Of a DNA stretch of 64,000 nt, positions 62,119-64,000 are shown one piece after another. This stretch comes from Gammaproteobacteria bacterium (lineage in GTDB: Bacteria > Pseudomonadota > Gammaproteobacteria > VBWC01). The number at the start of each line of letters is the position of its first letter. Position 1 is the first letter of the stretch. The translations under genes were made by a program, and so were the position numbers. The notes under the pieces were generated by a model that worked only from the letters and a program-made list of their open reading frames with translations, did no database searches and had not been told where the DNA came from. The stretch lies in contig VBWC01000011.1 of assembly GCA_006218035.1 (NCBI GenBank), forward strand, positions 91,234 to 155,233, given 5' to 3'.

Positions 62119-62967
62119 ATGTCATCGTATCTCGATTTTGATAAACCGGCGGAAAGCTACGCCGTCATGGGCAATCCGGTGTCGCACAGCAAGTCGCCAC
62201 GGATACACGAGGAGTTCGCCCGGCAAACCGGCAAGCGCCTCGTTTACACGGCGATCCAGGTCGATCCCGGCGGGTTCGCGCAGGCCGTCGGCAATTTCCA
62301 GTCGAACGGCGGCAAGGGGCTCAACATCACGGTGCCGTTCAAGCGCGAGGCATGGGAACTGGTCGATGATCGCAGTGCGCGCGCCGAAATCGCCGGCAGC
62401 GTCAATACCATCCAGTTCCGTCCCGACGGCCGGCTCTACGGCGACAACACCGATGGCGCCGGACTGGTCCGCGACCTGAAGAACAATCACGGTTACCGGT
62501 TCGCGGGCAAACGCATCCTCGTCGTCGGCGGCGGCGGCGCGGTGCGCGGTATTATCGACACGCTGCTCGGCGAGGACCCCGCGGAACTGTATATAGCGAA
62601 TCGCACCGTCGACAAGGCGATGGCGCTGGCCGATGCATTTGCGCGTCGCGGTCCGGTCAGTGGCGGCGGCTATAACGATCTCGACGGCATGCGCTTCGAT
62701 CTGGTAATCAACGGCACGTCGCTGTCGATGCAGAACCGGTTGCCGTCGCTGCCCGAGACGATACTCGCGGCTGGCGGCTGGTGCTATGACATGATGTATG
62801 GTGACAAACCGACAGTGTTCGTGCAGTGGGGGCTGGAGTGCGGCGCGCAACAGTCGCTCGACGGTCTGGGTATGCTCGTCGAACAGGCGGCCGAATCGTT
62901 CAACTTGTGGCATGGCGTCATGCCGGACACGGCGCCGGTCATCCGCATGTTGCGCAAGCCGAACTGA
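62119..62967 (+). CDS. aroE: Shikimate dehydrogenase
   Basis: This 282-residue NADP enzyme reduces 3-dehydroshikimate in aromatic amino-acid synthesis. Substrate residues are visible: S22 and S24 in VSHSKSP, K75 in NITVPFKREAWE and D112 in GDNTDGAG. The nucleotide loop is LVVGGGGAVRGII, about 135-147. The ATG at 62119 gives MSSYLDFDKP. It ends 77 nt before hslO. Shikimate rather than quinate preference is assumed from the residues. Confidence 0.95.
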   Translation: MSSYLDFDKPAESYAVMGNPVSHSKSPRIHEEFARQTGKRLVYTAIQVDPGGFAQAVGNFQSNGGKGLNITVPFKREAWELVDDRSARAEIAGSVNTIQFRPDGRLYGDNTDGAGLVRDLKNNHGYRFAGKRILVVGGGGAVRGIIDTLLGEDPAELYIANRTVDKAMALADAFARRGPVSGGGYNDLDGMRFDLVINGTSLSMQNRLPSLPETILAAGGWCYDMMYGDKPTVFVQWGLECGAQQSLDGLGMLVEQAAESFNLWHGVMPDTAPVIRMLRKPN

Positions 62968-63044
62968 CGGCTGGACGCGGTGTCTCAGCGGGCGCGGCAA
63001 CGGGGACTGCTACTGAACATCGGCGAGTGACCGATATAGGGATT

Positions 63045-63917
63045 ATGCACACAGGCGACATCATTCAGCGTTTTATCTTCGAGCACCATCCGATTCGCGG
63101 CCAGATCGTGCGGCTCAACGCCACCTATCAGGCAGTGCTGAAGCGGCATGATTATCCGGAGCCTGTTCAGGTATTGCTGGGCGAGGCGATGGCCTCGGCT
63201 GCATTGCTCAGTGCGACCATCAAGTTCGATGGCTCGTTGATCCTCCAGGCGCAGGGTAAGGGACCGATCAACATGCTGGTGGTCGAGAGCACCAGCCAGC
63301 GCCATCTGCGCGGTCTGGTGCACTGGTCCGGCGACGTCGATTCCGACCGGCTCGATGCCATGTTTGGCGGCGGTAATCTGGTGATCACGATCAATCCTGC
63401 CGGCGGCAAGGAACGTTATCAGGGTATCGTCGAGCTCGGCGATCAGGGTTTCGCCGACGCGGTCGAACGCTATTTTTTACGCTCGGAGCAGTTGCCGACG
63501 CAATTGTGGCTGGCGGCCGACGGCACCGAGGCCTGCGGTTTGCTGCTACAACATATGCCGGGACAGGCGGCCGACACCGACAGCTGGAACCGCATCACCA
63601 CACTCGGCGCGACGGTCACGCCGCAGGAGCTGTTGTCATTACCGGCGCAGGAAATCGTCCACCGGCTGTTTCACGAGGAAGACCTGCGGCTCTTTACCCC
63701 GGAACCGACCAGCTTTCGCTGCAGCTGCTCGATCGAAAGCATCGAGTCCGTGTTGCGCATGCTCGGCTATGACGAGGTCAAGGCGATTCTGCGTGAAGAA
63801 GGCAAGATCAGCGTCAACTGCGAGTTCTGCAACCAGCACTACGAATTCGACGAGGTCGATACCGAACAGTTGTTCGCCGCGTCATCGACATTTCACGTAC
63901 CGCCGACCCGGCACTAG
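63045..63917 (+). CDS. hslO: Redox-regulated chaperone Hsp33
   Basis: This 290-residue holdase chaperone is activated by oxidation. The zinc-binding cysteines are C226 and C228 (CSC) and C259 and C262 (CEFC), the redox switch. The start is the ATG at 63045 (MHTGDIIQRFIFEHHPIRG), with GGG shortly upstream. The core shows GEAMASAALLSATIKFDGSLILQAQG and GLLLQHMPGQ. It ends 83 nt before the window edge; no clear partner is next to it. Confidence 0.96.
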   Translation: MHTGDIIQRFIFEHHPIRGQIVRLNATYQAVLKRHDYPEPVQVLLGEAMASAALLSATIKFDGSLILQAQGKGPINMLVVESTSQRHLRGLVHWSGDVDSDRLDAMFGGGNLVITINPAGGKERYQGIVELGDQGFADAVERYFLRSEQLPTQLWLAADGTEACGLLLQHMPGQAADTDSWNRITTLGATVTPQELLSLPAQEIVHRLFHEEDLRLFTPEPTSFRCSCSIESIESVLRMLGYDEVKAILREEGKISVNCEFCNQHYEFDEVDTEQLFAASSTFHVPPTRH

Positions 63918-64000
63918 TTCCACTTTTCGTATTTTTTATATTTGTAGGGTAATGGAATGGACGCCCACTTTCTAAAACGGCATCTAGGTGCCAAAGTGTG

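Noticed and set aside
63952..64000. Possible start of a gene at the right edge (frame from 63957 reads MDAHFLKRHLGAKV)
   Set aside because: Only 14 codons are visible and no ribosome site is clear, so it cannot be supported.

Overview
The window is a high-GC, densely coded chromosomal segment of a gammaproteobacterium. Several gene orders are diagnostic: ygfB-pepP-ubiH-ubiI divergent from zapA-6S RNA-ygfA; def-fmt-rsmB-(DUF4390)-ntrY-ntrX-trkA-trkH divergent from lysM-dprA-smg-topA; and ilvA divergent from rpiA. The split glycine decarboxylase (gcvPA/gcvPB), a CysB-linked sulfite reductase and the general style suggest a Chromatiales/Acidiferrobacterales-like lineage. That placement is inference; no rRNA or tRNA gene was found to anchor it.

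Layout. 0-3.5 kb: glycine cleavage operon gcvT-gcvH-gcvPA-gcvPB (minus) behind a tandem glycine riboswitch with a visible intrinsic terminator. 3.7-6.7 kb: a small exported protein, a membrane-anchored spermidine-synthase-like protein, a Sel1 protein and the wreck of a Na+/H+ antiporter. 6.7-13.3 kb: ubiquinone hydroxylases, pepP and ygfB on one strand; ZapB-like, zapA, 6S RNA, 5-formyl-THF cyclo-ligase and an EVE protein on the other. 13.8-17.7 kb: a lysine-rich histone-H1-like protein, ilvA, rpiA, a DUF4136 lipoprotein and yjdM. 17.7-18.9 kb: an AT-rich gene resembling a degenerate nucleotide cyclase, bracketed by palindromic repeats. 19-23.4 kb: sulfite reductase-TusA fusion, TauE exporter and CysB. 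23.4-39.4 kb: topA/smg/dprA/lysM facing def to trkH, then a methyltransferase. 39.4-41.1 kb: a second AT-rich orphan gene between two roughly 240-nt inverted structured repeats. 41.1-48.5 kb: TPR protein, lipid A acyltransferase, metH, a CNNM/CBS transporter and many short intergenic repeats. 48.6-51.8 kb: a metal (probably zinc) uptake cluster without an ATPase gene. 52.2-56 kb: ECF sigma/anti-sigma pair with an acidic exported protein and a TPR/beta-barrel protein. 56.8-64 kb: patatin, two gene remnants, an MFS transporter, pterin dehydratase, PhoU-like/Pit phosphate uptake, aroE and hslO.

Most of the window is ordinary housekeeping. The parts most likely to hold something undescribed are (1) the repeat-bracketed orphan at 39.47-40.90 kb, whose two flanking repeats differ in sequence but keep their hairpins by compensating changes; (2) the cyclase-like orphan at 17.96-18.87 kb; (3) the ECF sigma locus at 52.2-55.5 kb with two copies of a GGAACC-N16-CGTGT motif; (4) the sulfite reductase in which both halves carry a full C-X5-C/C-X3-C set; and (5) an NtrX-like regulator that has lost the GAFTGA loop and the Walker B aspartate.
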